Source: CAZBQC01 sp964494015
Lineage (GTDB): Bacteria; Bacillota_I; Bacilli_A; RF39; UBA660
Direction of reading: 5' to 3'
NCBI GenBank assembly: GCA_964494015.1
Contig: CAZBQC010000001.1
Span: 10,074 to 74,073 of the forward strand
DNA length: 64,000 nucleotides
Below are positions 42,039-50,165 of the stretch, one piece after another. Below the pieces are notes generated by a model. It was given only the letters and a program-made list of their open reading frames with translations. It ran no database searches and was not told the DNA's origin. Every line of letters begins with the position of its first letter. The stretch's first letter is position 1. The position numbers and the translations under genes were made by a program.

Positions 42039-42743
42039 ATGAATAAAATAATACCATTTACGAAAGAAATATACTTTAAGACGATGATTAAGGAAATTAC
42101 TAGTATTTCACTTGATCATACGATCAATGTTCAAAGAAATAATACGATCAGTGGAGAATTTATTGTCAGTGGAACTTACAAGATGACTGAAGCTTCAGCC
42201 TTAGAAGAAGAATTTAATTACAGTATTCCAATCAATATCGAAATTGATGATAAGTATGAAACCAGTAATTGTAAAGTTCTAATCGATGACTTTAACTATG
42301 AAATTGTCAACGAAGAACGATTAAAAGTTCACATTGATTTATTGATCGATAATTTGGAAGAGATTATCAAAGAGGAATTTTCATTAGATCCAGAAGTAAT
42401 TAAAAAACATCTTGATAAAAGTAATCTTGAAGTAGAATTAAATAAAGAAGAGTCAAATATCAACATCGAAGATAAATCCTTGGAATTAGTTCGCGATGAT
42501 AAGAACAATGCTATCAAGGAAGAGGTAAATATTATGGATATATTCAATAGTATCAACAATAATCAGAAAGAAACTTATTCGACGTATTCAGTTTATTTCT
42601 TTAAAGAAGATGATACGATCGATCGAATAGTTGAAAAGTATAATGTTACCAAAGAAGAATTAGCTAATTATAATAAGTTAGATGAAGTTAAGGCTGGTAC
42701 GAAAGTGATTATTCCATGTCATAAACTTGATGAAAAATCTTAG
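42039..42743 (+). CDS. SpoVID-like protein with C-terminal LysM domain
   Basis: Strong ribosome binding site aggagg. 234 residues. The N-terminal ~110 residues are beta-rich (ITSISLDHTINVQRNN then GEFIVSGTYKM and EEFNYSIPINIEI), the pattern of the SpoVID N-terminal domain. A charged linker follows, and residues ~182-230 form a LysM domain (YSVYFFKEDDTIDRIVEKYN, VTKEELANYNKLDEVKAGTKVIIP across the two halves). SpoVID directs encasement of the spore by coat proteins in Bacillus, where the gene lies downstream of lon and directly before ysxE, as here. Similarity is partly positional; the spore role is inferred. Confidence 0.65.
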   Translation: MNKIIPFTKEIYFKTMIKEITSISLDHTINVQRNNTISGEFIVSGTYKMTEASALEEEFNYSIPINIEIDDKYETSNCKVLIDDFNYEIVNEERLKVHIDLLIDNLEEIIKEEFSLDPEVIKKHLDKSNLEVELNKEESNINIEDKSLELVRDDKNNAIKEEVNIMDIFNSINNNQKETYSTYSVYFFKEDDTIDRIVEKYNVTKEELANYNKLDEVKAGTKVIIPCHKLDEKS

Positions 42744-43650
42744 AGAAATACTCGACAAACACGAACTTAATCCCTATCGATATACCTGTTATAAAAAGGC
42801 TCGAATTATTGATACGGAAGAAGGTTCTTTTGTTTTAAAAGCAAAATGTAATCTCGATACCTATAATTATTTATTATCACGAAATTTTGATTATTTTCCT
42901 AGAATTATTAGTGATAGTGGCGAGGATTATGAAATAACTGAATATATTGATGGAGTCGACTATCCAAGTGAGCAAAAATCAATTGATTTAATATATTTAG
43001 TCAGTATTCTCCATAACAAAACTCTTTTTTATCGAGAAACTGATTTAAATAGAATTAAAACTACTTATGAAGAGTCCTTAAAAAAGCAGGAAGAATTAAG
43101 TAATTATTACTATAGTTTGAATGATGTGATCGATTCAGTTATCTATATGTCGCCAGCTATTTATCTATTAGCTAGAAATATTTCCAAAATCTACTATGCC
43201 TTATATTTAACTAAGGAATATCTTGAAAAATGGTATAAGATCGTTTCTGATAAAAAAAAAGAACGCCTAGTGTTGGTCCATAATAATCTAGATGTATCTC
43301 ATTTAATTAGAAGCAATAAAGAATACTTGGTCAGCTGGGATAATGCTAGACAGGATTTACCCATTATCGATCTATATGTCTTATTTAAAAATAATTATCG
43401 TAATATTGATTTTATTACGTTACTTAACTATTATGAAAGTAAGTTCCCTCTTTTAAAGGAAGAAAAACTATTGTTGTTAATCAAGTTATTATTGTCTGAT
43501 AAATTAGAGCTCAGTAGTAATGTCTATACCGATACGATTAATTTTAATAACTATTTCATCTATTTAGATAAGGTCTTGGACCTAAATAATCATCTAGAAA
43601 ATCATTTTAATGATCAGAAAGAAAAGCAGGAACATTTGAAACAAGAGTAA
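42730..43650 (+). CDS. YsxE/CotS-like protein (kinase-fold, spore coat family)
   Basis: Start at ATG 42730 (MKNLREIL), overlapping the SpoVID-like gene by 14 bases with no separate ribosome binding site, so translation is probably coupled. 306 residues with an aminoglycoside phosphotransferase/CotS-like layout: an N-terminal lobe with FVLKAK and ITEYIDGVDYP (hinge), and a C-terminal lobe with LVLVHNNLDVSHLIRSN (HxNxxxxHxL-type loop) and YLVSWDNARQDLPIIDLYVL. The catalytic Asp loop reads HNNLD rather than HGD, as in degenerate coat proteins of this family. Bacillus ysxE follows spoVID in the same way. Spore coat role inferred. Confidence 0.62.
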   Translation: MKNLREILDKHELNPYRYTCYKKARIIDTEEGSFVLKAKCNLDTYNYLLSRNFDYFPRIISDSGEDYEITEYIDGVDYPSEQKSIDLIYLVSILHNKTLFYRETDLNRIKTTYEESLKKQEELSNYYYSLNDVIDSVIYMSPAIYLLARNISKIYYALYLTKEYLEKWYKIVSDKKKERLVLVHNNLDVSHLIRSNKEYLVSWDNARQDLPIIDLYVLFKNNYRNIDFITLLNYYESKFPLLKEEKLLLLIKLLLSDKLELSSNVYTDTINFNNYFIYLDKVLDLNNHLENHFNDQKEKQEHLKQE

Positions 43651-43815
43651 GAAGGTATTAAATCTCGTAATAAAAAGTAAAGTTATAATGGCTTGATAAG
43701 CAATGATGATAATTAAAGCAAAGATGATAAAGGAGTAGGAAACACTACTTCTTCTTTTGTTTTTACAATTGTTACAAAAGCAAAACATCCCGTGGCCATT
43801 ATTTCTTTTGAACAT
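43594..43815 (-). CDS. Small Cys-containing membrane protein (minus strand)
   Basis: 73 residues: a basic start with CFCNNCKNK, then two hydrophobic helices filling most of the protein. It has a good ribosome binding site on the minus strand (ggtaggtgat, six bases before ATG), and faces a divergent gene with the same type of site. Its 3' end overlaps the last 57 bases of the YsxE-like gene, antisense. No family recognised. The CxC/CxxC cluster could bind metal. It could still be a chance frame. Confidence 0.45.
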   Translation of the reverse strand: MFKRNNGHGMFCFCNNCKNKRRSSVSYSFIIFALIIIIAYQAIITLLFITRFNTFLLLFQMFLLFFLIIKMIF

Positions 43816-43912
43816 TTACTATCACCTACCATAGTTTATGTTAAAAGAAAAGATTTGTTATAAATACCTATTAATTTTATGGTATACTTGTGATAGTAGG
43901 TGATTTAAAGAT

Positions 43913-45142
43913 ATGAAAAAGAGGCGAATAAAGAGAAAAAAAATCGTTAGTTTGATCGTAATCTTAGGTTCGTTTTTCCTGGGAGTTTTTCTGATCAAAG
44001 ATCGATTTTTATCCGAACCTGAACCAGTTGAAGAGGAGTTTGTTATCATTGGCAAAAGCCTGCAGGAAGTAGAAGATTACGCTAAGGAGCATGATTATAC
44101 TGTCAAAAAGGAATTTGTCTACGATAAAGTAATCTTAGAGAATATTGTCGTTTCGGGTACTAAAAAGGGAAATACTATCGAGATCATTATTTCAAAGGGG
44201 AAGATACCACTTAGTGTCTATCAAGATAACAAAGTTAATGAATTAGGTAAAATTCCAATTATGATGTATCACGGAATCGTCAATACAACGACGACTAAAT
44301 ATGTCGGGGGAAATGTCGATAAGGATGGTTACAATCGAACTGTGACCGCCTTTAAAAACGATTTAGAGTTTTATTATGAAAACAATTATCGAATGATTAG
44401 ATTAATCGACTATGTAGGTGGTAATATTACGACCGAATTAGGAAAAAGTCCCCTGGTTTTAACTTTTGATGATGGTCGTGAAGACAACTTTAAGGTGTTA
44501 GGAAAAAATGCCGATGGAAGCTTAGAAATTGATCCCAATAGTGCGGTTGGAATCCTTGAGGAATTTAAAAACAAATATCCAGACTTTAATGTAACGGCGA
44601 CCTTCTTCTTAAATTATGAACTATTTCAGCAGAAAACTTATAACGAAGATATTTTAAAATGGTTGATCGAAAACGGTTATGATGTTGGTAATCATACCAC
44701 TAATCATGCCGACATCAAGACGATTACAGCTAGCAAGACCGAGGAAATAGTTGGCAAAATGTATGAAAAATTAGCTAGTATTATTCCTGATAAATATGTC
44801 CAAATCGTAGCCTTGCCGTTTGGTTCTCCTTATGTCAAGAGCCATAGTAATTTTTCCCACATTTTAAAAGCAAACTATAACAGTCAAACTTATGAGACGC
44901 TTTCAACCTTAAGAGTAGGGTGGGAGCCAGAATTGTCACCTTATCATCAAAATTTTGATCAAACATTCTTAAAGAGATGCCGTGCTTACGACAATAATGG
45001 TCAGGAATTTGATATTAAGATGGTCTTTAATTCTTTAAAGTCAACTCGCTATGTGTCTGATGGGGACCTAACAACAGTGGTTATTAAACAAGGAACTACT
45101 AACTTAAATGATAAAATTACGAAAGAGATAATTAAATACTAA
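43913..45142 (+). CDS. Polysaccharide deacetylase with N-terminal PASTA-like domain
   Basis: Ribosome binding site taggtgat. 409 residues: a basic start and one membrane helix (residues ~12-29), a PASTA-like unit (~45-100, GKSLQEVEDYAKEHDYTV), then a NodB domain with TFDDGREDN (metal-binding Asp) and NHTTNHADI (His pair). Such enzymes remove acetyl groups from peptidoglycan or other envelope glycans outside the membrane. In spore formers PdaA-type members act on cortex peptidoglycan, which would fit the adjacent spore-related genes, but a vegetative wall role is equally possible. Confidence 0.83.
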   Translation: MKKRRIKRKKIVSLIVILGSFFLGVFLIKDRFLSEPEPVEEEFVIIGKSLQEVEDYAKEHDYTVKKEFVYDKVILENIVVSGTKKGNTIEIIISKGKIPLSVYQDNKVNELGKIPIMMYHGIVNTTTTKYVGGNVDKDGYNRTVTAFKNDLEFYYENNYRMIRLIDYVGGNITTELGKSPLVLTFDDGREDNFKVLGKNADGSLEIDPNSAVGILEEFKNKYPDFNVTATFFLNYELFQQKTYNEDILKWLIENGYDVGNHTTNHADIKTITASKTEEIVGKMYEKLASIIPDKYVQIVALPFGSPYVKSHSNFSHILKANYNSQTYETLSTLRVGWEPELSPYHQNFDQTFLKRCRAYDNNGQEFDIKMVFNSLKSTRYVSDGDLTTVVIKQGTTNLNDKITKEIIKY

Positions 45143-45158
45143 AATTAGCTCTTTTTGA

Positions 45159-45187
45159 TTGAAGAGATGATACTTTTATGTTAGAAT
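45159..45187 (+). promoter_or_regulatory. Promoter of the large surface-protein gene
   Basis: TTGAAG (45159-45164), a 17-base spacer and TAGAAT (45182-45187), about 35 bases before the TTG start. Confidence 0.55.
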
Positions 45188-45222
45188 ATGAAGTGTAATA
45201 AATAATAGCGAGTGTGATTATT

Positions 45223-48200
45223 TTGAAAAAAAGACAAGTTTTAATTTTTAAGTTTAAACGCTTTCTTACCAATATTAAAGAAAAAAGAATAATCCTATCA
45301 ATTATTTCTGTTTTGTTGTTGATAGGTTTAGTTATTGGAGTCAGTTATGCCATCTTAGAATACCAAACTAATAAATCAGTCGATAATTTGTTGACAACGA
45401 CAGTTGGTGAATTATCGATAACTTTTTCTTCTAATAGCAATACCATTGCCCTTGAAAATGCTCAACCGGTGTCTGATCAACAGGGGCTTCTACAAGCTCC
45501 ATACACTTTCACGGTTTCTAGTTCGAGCTCTTATGATGTTTATTTTGTTGTTAAATTAAATGAATTTTATTATAACAGTAGCACCCATGATGATACAGGG
45601 TTACAGTTTCCAGATAACACTTTGAAAATAAATGTCGATAATGGTACTTCATCATCGACGAATTATTTGACTAATAGTTATACTGTTGTTGACGATACGA
45701 TTCCAGGTCAAGGTACACAAAACAAAACCTATTCAATTAGAATTTGGATCGATGAAAATGCTGGTAGTGAGGTAAGTGGTAAGCATTATCATGGTCGAAT
45801 CGAACTGATTAATTCTCACAGCGATCAATTAAGTTCACTAGTACAATATAATTTAAAGAATAACTTATTTACTCCTGCAGAGGATACTGAACAGACTTTT
45901 ATTGTCGGAACAGCTAGCGACGATAACTATGAACCGAATAATTACTTATGGTACAGTGGCAAAATGTGGCGAATCCTAGCTTTAAATAAAACAGATGGAG
46001 CAGTGACATCCATTAAAGTAATTACTCAAAACTTAATGACAGCTACGTTTAGAAATGGAACGGTTGAAAATGGTGGCAGTGGACTAAGTTCTATATACGA
46101 AAATAGTTATATGTATCAATGGTTGAATGAAGATTTTTATGATACCTTAAGGAGTCCAACTAATTTTGTTGTGACCAATTACTTGTGGAATGCCACACAA
46201 ACTTCAAGTGTTAGTAAACCTCTTAATACGACGATGGTAGCTGGTAATGTCGGATCATTAAATCTTTACGAGTACGTCAAGAGTTATACAAATACTACCG
46301 CAGCTAACGGCTATTTAAATCTTAGCTATAATTGGTGGTTGATAAATCCACACCCTACAACCGACTGGGCCAATTTTGTTGATTCTAATGGTTATATTGG
46401 TAGTGATATTTTTTCCAATATATTTTCAATTCGTCCAGCGATAAACTTAAAACCCAATCTGCTTGTAGTTAAAGGGAACGGAACGAGTTCTAATCCCTAT
46501 CGATTAGAAGGAGATAACGATGAAGAAGAAGATTTACTAAACGATAATTTAAACACTAGGTATAGTGGGGAATATGTCAGATTTAATAATGAGGATTATC
46601 GAATCATGAAAATAGAAGGAAATCTTACTAAAATTGTCAAAGTTGATTATCTTAAATCATCAGGTGAAAATTTATCATTAGCCTATGCTTCCGGCAGTAA
46701 TTATTTATATTCTTCTTCCATCTCTGGCGGTACTAGTTATTGGGGAGGATACTTAAATACTACTTGGTATGATGGTTTATCTACAAGTGATAAAAACATG
46801 GTTGAAACAGGAACTTGGTATTCAGGGGTGGTTACTTTAAATACCAGTTATAAAAAAAGTATTTGCGAGACAGTGGCTGTTGGAACTTTAACGAGTACTT
46901 GCGGTAAGACTACCTTATCGACCACGGCCAAAGTCGGTCTTATTAGATTAGGAGAAATGTTTTCAAGTCAACTTGGTGATATTGGAAGTGCAGTTAATTT
47001 TCGACTACTGACTCCATACTCAACGAGTGGTTCGGTTTTTTTGAACCAAAATACGGCAACAACGGCTACTTCTGCGGTTACTACTTCTTATGCCACCAGA
47101 CAGACTTTGTATTTAAAATCCAATGTAAAAATAGTTAGTGGAGATGGTACACCTGATAATCCATTTATTATTGAAGGTCTATCAACAATTCTAGATAAAA
47201 TTAATTCAGATCTAAGTAGTAATTTATATACCCCATCTGGTGATACTGATCAAACTTTTATTGTCGGAACAAGTAGTGATACAAATTATAAGCCAAATAA
47301 TTATCTATGGTATAGTGGCAAACTATGGAGAATTGTGGCATTAAATAAAACTTCCGGGGTGGTAACTTCTGTAAAAATAATAACTCAGAACTTAATGTCA
47401 GGTTTTTATCGTTCCAGTTCACAGTATGACTTGGTATATTATGGAAGTTATATGTACCAATGGTTTAAGGAAGATTTTTATGATACATTAAGAAATCCGA
47501 CTAACTTTATTGTTACTAACTATCTGTGGAATGCTACCGCAGTTACGAATAGTAATAAACCACCTACTACAACAATGGTAGCTGGTAATGTTGGGTCCTT
47601 AAATGGCTATGAATATGTAAAGTCATACACTAATACCACCGCTGCCAATGGCTATTTAAATCTTGGTTGTTACTGGTTTCTAATAAGCCCGGAGTCTGGT
47701 AGTTCAAATGGTATCTGGAGTGTCAGTACTACTGGTGCATATTCTTCGTATTCAGCATCTAATCGATTTTCAATTCGTCCAGCCGTCAATTTAAAAGCCG
47801 ATTTATGCATTGTGAGTGGAAATGGGACAAGTACTAGTCCTTATCGTTTAGAGGGAGATAATGATCAAGAGGTTGATTTATTAAACGATGGTTTAAATAC
47901 GAGGTACAGTGGAGAATATGTCAAGTTTGCTGGTGAAGATTATCGAATTATGAAAGTAGAAGGCAGTCTAACTAAGATCGTCAAGGTTGATTATCTTAAG
48001 TCGGAAGGAACAATTGTAACTAAGGCTTTTGCTGCCAGTAGTTCTTTATATTCAGCTTCTATTTCTGGTGGAACTAATTATTGGGGAGGGTATTTAAATA
48101 CAACCTGGTACGGTAGCTTAAGCACAGATTATCAAAATATGATTGAAACAGGGACTTGGTATTCAGGAACGGTAGGTTCGCAGGCAAGTTATAAATTAAG

Positions 48201-48519
48201 TATTTGTGCCACTGTAACAACCGGAACTTTAACAAGTACTTGTACTAGGACGACTGTATCAACTACTGCTAAAATCGGATTAATTAGGTTAGGAGAAATG
48301 TTTTCCAGTCATCTTGCTATTAGTGGAGAAGCTGCTAGTTTCCGTTTATTAACTCCAGATTCAAGCAGTACTGTCTTTTATGGACCCACTAATGCCAACA
48401 TATTTACCGGTGCTGTTACTACTGCTTATGCTACAAGACCGACATTCTATCTTAAAGCAGGTGTCTATATTACTGACGGCGACGGCACACCTAGCAATCC
48501 TTTTACCATTGCTATGTAA
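45223..48519 (+). CDS. Large modular surface protein with two duplicated A-B units
   Basis: Start set at TTG 45223 with gagtgtga before it; the GTG at 45214 overlaps that site. About 1,098 residues. One membrane helix lies near residues 25-46 (IILSIISVLLLIGLVIGVSYA), resembling TasA/camelysin-type leaders. An N-terminal beta domain ends with IWIDENAGSEVSGKHYHGRI. Two tandem units follow, each made of module A (LWYSGK-WRI-ALNK ... FSIRPA-NLK) and module B (TRYSGEYV-F--EDYRIMK-EG ... ATR-T-YLK). B modules contain a conserved Cys pair (SIC ... STC). The repeated TRPAINLK-like endings recall DUF6273-type extracellular modules. No LPXTG anchor. Function unknown; probably displayed on the surface. 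Confidence 0.72.
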   Translation: MKKRQVLIFKFKRFLTNIKEKRIILSIISVLLLIGLVIGVSYAILEYQTNKSVDNLLTTTVGELSITFSSNSNTIALENAQPVSDQQGLLQAPYTFTVSSSSSYDVYFVVKLNEFYYNSSTHDDTGLQFPDNTLKINVDNGTSSSTNYLTNSYTVVDDTIPGQGTQNKTYSIRIWIDENAGSEVSGKHYHGRIELINSHSDQLSSLVQYNLKNNLFTPAEDTEQTFIVGTASDDNYEPNNYLWYSGKMWRILALNKTDGAVTSIKVITQNLMTATFRNGTVENGGSGLSSIYENSYMYQWLNEDFYDTLRSPTNFVVTNYLWNATQTSSVSKPLNTTMVAGNVGSLNLYEYVKSYTNTTAANGYLNLSYNWWLINPHPTTDWANFVDSNGYIGSDIFSNIFSIRPAINLKPNLLVVKGNGTSSNPYRLEGDNDEEEDLLNDNLNTRYSGEYVRFNNEDYRIMKIEGNLTKIVKVDYLKSSGENLSLAYASGSNYLYSSSISGGTSYWGGYLNTTWYDGLSTSDKNMVETGTWYSGVVTLNTSYKKSICETVAVGTLTSTCGKTTLSTTAKVGLIRLGEMFSSQLGDIGSAVNFRLLTPYSTSGSVFLNQNTATTATSAVTTSYATRQTLYLKSNVKIVSGDGTPDNPFIIEGLSTILDKINSDLSSNLYTPSGDTDQTFIVGTSSDTNYKPNNYLWYSGKLWRIVALNKTSGVVTSVKIITQNLMSGFYRSSSQYDLVYYGSYMYQWFKEDFYDTLRNPTNFIVTNYLWNATAVTNSNKPPTTTMVAGNVGSLNGYEYVKSYTNTTAANGYLNLGCYWFLISPESGSSNGIWSVSTTGAYSSYSASNRFSIRPAVNLKADLCIVSGNGTSTSPYRLEGDNDQEVDLLNDGLNTRYSGEYVKFAGEDYRIMKVEGSLTKIVKVDYLKSEGTIVTKAFAASSSLYSASISGGTNYWGGYLNTTWYGSLSTDYQNMIETGTWYSGTVGSQASYKLSICATVTTGTLTSTCTRTTVSTTAKIGLIRLGEMFSSHLAISGEAASFRLLTPDSSSTVFYGPTNANIFTGAVTTAYATRPTFYLKAGVYITDGDGTPSNPFTIAM
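45880..47180 (+). repeat. First A-B module unit of the surface protein gene
   Basis: Encodes FIVGTASDDNYEPNNYLWYS through the KIVSGDGTPDNPF end. Aligns along its whole length with 47250-48510; DNA is diverged but protein similarity is continuous. Boundaries are approximate. Confidence 0.7.
47250..48510 (+). repeat. Second A-B module unit of the surface protein gene
   Basis: Encodes FIVGTSSDTNYKPNNYLWYS through YITDGDGTPSNPF. The most conserved stretch between units is the segment around SYTNTTAANGYLNL; the most variable is the end of module A. Confidence 0.7.
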
Positions 48520-48536
48520 CAAATATTATATTTTTG

Positions 48537-48565
48537 TTGACATTGTCATATAATATGTGTATAAT
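48537..48565 (+). promoter_or_regulatory. Consensus promoter of the infC-rpmI-rplT operon
   Basis: TTGACA (48537-48542), exactly 17 bases, TATAAT (48560-48565): a perfect sigma-A type promoter, fitting a highly expressed translation operon. It leaves a leader of roughly 145 bases. Confidence 0.9.
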
Positions 48566-48589
48566 TATCATGTAAATTTAAAAAGAAAG

Positions 48590-48700
48590 AGATTTTTATC
48601 CACCCGATTATGAATAGTAATGGGTCAAAAGCTTGTTTTAAAATATTATTTTAATATTTAATAGGTTTTTAAGTGGATAGAGATATCCACTTTTTAATTA
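48590..48700 (+). promoter_or_regulatory. Attenuator-type leader of infC (L20-leader-like)
   Basis: AAGTGGATA (48671-48679) and TATCCACTT (48684-48692) form a terminator hairpin followed by T residues just before the infC ribosome binding site. A second TATCCAC at 48597-48603 is identical to the right arm and could pair with GTGGATA instead, giving an antiterminator. Bacillus infC operons are autoregulated by L20 through leader attenuation; L20 is encoded in this operon. I infer a related mechanism. Confidence 0.65.
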
Positions 48701-48717
48701 TTTTGGAGGTGTTTTAT

Positions 48718-49245
48718 ATAGCTGTTTCGAAAGGTAATTTGCTAATTAACGATCAGATCAAAGTTAGTCATGCCTTAGTTATCGGTCCGAACGGAGAGCA
48801 AGTAGGTGTCAAGTCAATCGGCGATGCTCTAACTTTGGCGTCTTATGCCAATTTAGATTTAGTGTTGATTAATCCAACCGGTACGCCACCGGTCTGTAAA
48901 GTTATGGACTATAACAAGTATCGTTACGAAAAGTCGAAAAAAGAGAAGGAAGCTTTAAGACGTCAACGAGTCAATAGTGTCGAAACCAAAGAGTTTCGTC
49001 TTTCGCCTAATATCGATGTTGGAGATTTTGAAACCAAGATTAATAATGTTACAAAATACTTATTAAAAGGTGACAAGATTAAGTTAACGATTAGGTTTAA
49101 AGGTCGTCAGTTGGCACACATCGATTTAGGGAAGGAAGTCTTAATTCGTTTTGCTAATCGCTTAATGGATATTGCTGAAGTTGTGGAAAATCCTAAGTTA
49201 GATGGTAAGAACATGTCAATGCTAATTTCACCGAAAAAAAAGTAA
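48718..49245 (+). CDS. infC: Translation initiation factor IF-3, probable ATA start codon
   Basis: IF-3 blocks: LLINDQIKVSHALVI, NGEQVGVKSIGDAL, NPTGTPPVCKVMDYNKYRYE in the N-terminal domain, and the C-terminal RLSPNIDVGDFETK and IRFKGRQLAH. The only good ribosome binding site (tggaggtg, 48704-48711) is followed six bases later by ATA (48718), then GCT GTT TCG, matching the family's M-A-(I/V)-S-K start. No ATG, GTG or TTG lies at usable spacing; the GTG at 48673 is inside the leader hairpin. Rare AUU starts are known for infC and allow IF-3 to control its own synthesis. The 176-residue length is standard. IF-3 checks initiator tRNA and separates subunits. Confidence 0.93.
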   Translation: MAVSKGNLLINDQIKVSHALVIGPNGEQVGVKSIGDALTLASYANLDLVLINPTGTPPVCKVMDYNKYRYEKSKKEKEALRRQRVNSVETKEFRLSPNIDVGDFETKINNVTKYLLKGDKIKLTIRFKGRQLAHIDLGKEVLIRFANRLMDIAEVVENPKLDGKNMSMLISPKKK

Positions 49246-49260
49246 ATAAGGAGGAGAATT

Positions 49261-49449
49261 ATGCCTAAATTAAAGACTCATAAAGGAGTAAAAAAAGTTT
49301 TAAAAGTAAGAAAAGGTGGTACGATTAGTATCGGTATGCCAGGTGGAAGACATAATACTGGCAAAAAGAATGCGAAAGTAAATCGTAAAAAAAGAAAGGG
49401 TTCAGTATTAGCGCAAGCTGATCAGAAGAGATTAAAAAATTTAATTTAA
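49261..49449 (+). CDS. rpmI: 50S ribosomal protein L35
   Basis: 62 residues, highly basic: [16 protein letters not shown] start, then [12 protein letters not shown] and [18 protein letters not shown]. Position between infC and rplT and ribosome binding site aaggagga confirm it. Confidence 0.95.
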   Translation: MPKLKTHKGVKKVLKVRKGGTISIGMPGGRHNTGKKNAKVNRKKRKGSVLAQADQKRLKNLI

Positions 49450-49474
49450 TCGTCGTATAGAGGAGGAAAAAGAG

Positions 49475-50074
49475 ATGGCAAGAGTAAAAAACGGAGTTGT
49501 TACCAAAGCACGTCGTAAAAAGGTTTTAAAGGCAGCTAGTGGTTATTTTGGTAGCAAACATAGATTATTTAAGACCGCCAGAGAGCAATTGATGCATTCT
49601 GGCCAATATGCTTTTCGTGATCGTAGACAAAAGAAAAGAGAATTTAGAAAATTATGGATTACGAGAATTAATGCTGCCTGTCGTGAAAACGGAATTAGTT
49701 ATTCGAGATTTATTGAAGGATTAAGTAAGGCTTCTGTCGAAGTCAACAGAAAGATGTTGAGTGAGATTGCAATTAACGATCCTAAAGCTTTCAGTGAATT
49801 AGTGAAGGTAGCAAAAGATGGTAAAGCCGGAAAAGTTAAAAAAGAAGTTGAAAAACAAAAAACGGATCAGGTAGTTAAAGAAGAAGTTAAAGTCGAAAAA
49901 CCAGTTAAAATTGAAAAGAAAGTAACGATCAAAACGAAAGTTACCAAAGAGAAAGAAAGTATCGACTATCGTAAATTGACGGTAGCTGAATTAAAAGAAT
50001 TAGCTAAAAAGGCTAAAGTCGAAGGCTTTTCAACCATGAAGAAAAATAAATTGATAGAAAGTCTTCAAAAATAA
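49475..50074 (+). CDS. rplT: 50S ribosomal protein L20 with C-terminal Rho_N/SAP-like extension
   Basis: Residues 1-~116 are canonical L20 ([57 protein letters not shown]). The protein continues to 199 residues, whereas L20 usually ends near 118. The extra part is a Lys/Glu/Val-rich linker followed by a ~36-residue domain, [33 protein letters not shown], which resembles the Rho N-terminal/SAP-like helix-turn-helix nucleic-acid-binding motif. The same domain ends ribosomal protein S2 in the next operon. L20 also regulates its operon in Bacillus. Role of the extension unknown. Confidence 0.94.
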   Translation: MARVKNGVVTKARRKKVLKAASGYFGSKHRLFKTAREQLMHSGQYAFRDRRQKKREFRKLWITRINAACRENGISYSRFIEGLSKASVEVNRKMLSEIAINDPKAFSELVKVAKDGKAGKVKKEVEKQKTDQVVKEEVKVEKPVKIEKKVTIKTKVTKEKESIDYRKLTVAELKELAKKAKVEGFSTMKKNKLIESLQK

Positions 50075-50165
50075 ACATATTAATGGATTTAAATGCCTAG
50101 TGCTTGAGTTCTCAAGTGGTGTTTATTAGAAATTAATAGAAGATTAAACGAAAAGGAGAAGAAAT
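50075..50165 (+). promoter_or_regulatory. Leader region of rpsB with a CTTGAG hairpin
   Basis: CTTGAG-tt-CTCAAG (50103-50116) with wobble extensions, no T-run. It may be an S2 leader structure or simply spacer; a clear promoter is not seen. Confidence 0.3.

Noticed and set aside
43858..44055. Minus-strand 65-codon frame at the start of the deacetylase gene
   Set aside because: Antisense to the signal/anchor and PASTA coding region, without a ribosome binding site.
48673..48717. GTG start for infC at 48673
   Set aside because: It lies in the leader terminator stem and adds 15 residues absent from IF-3; the ribosome binding site is downstream of it.
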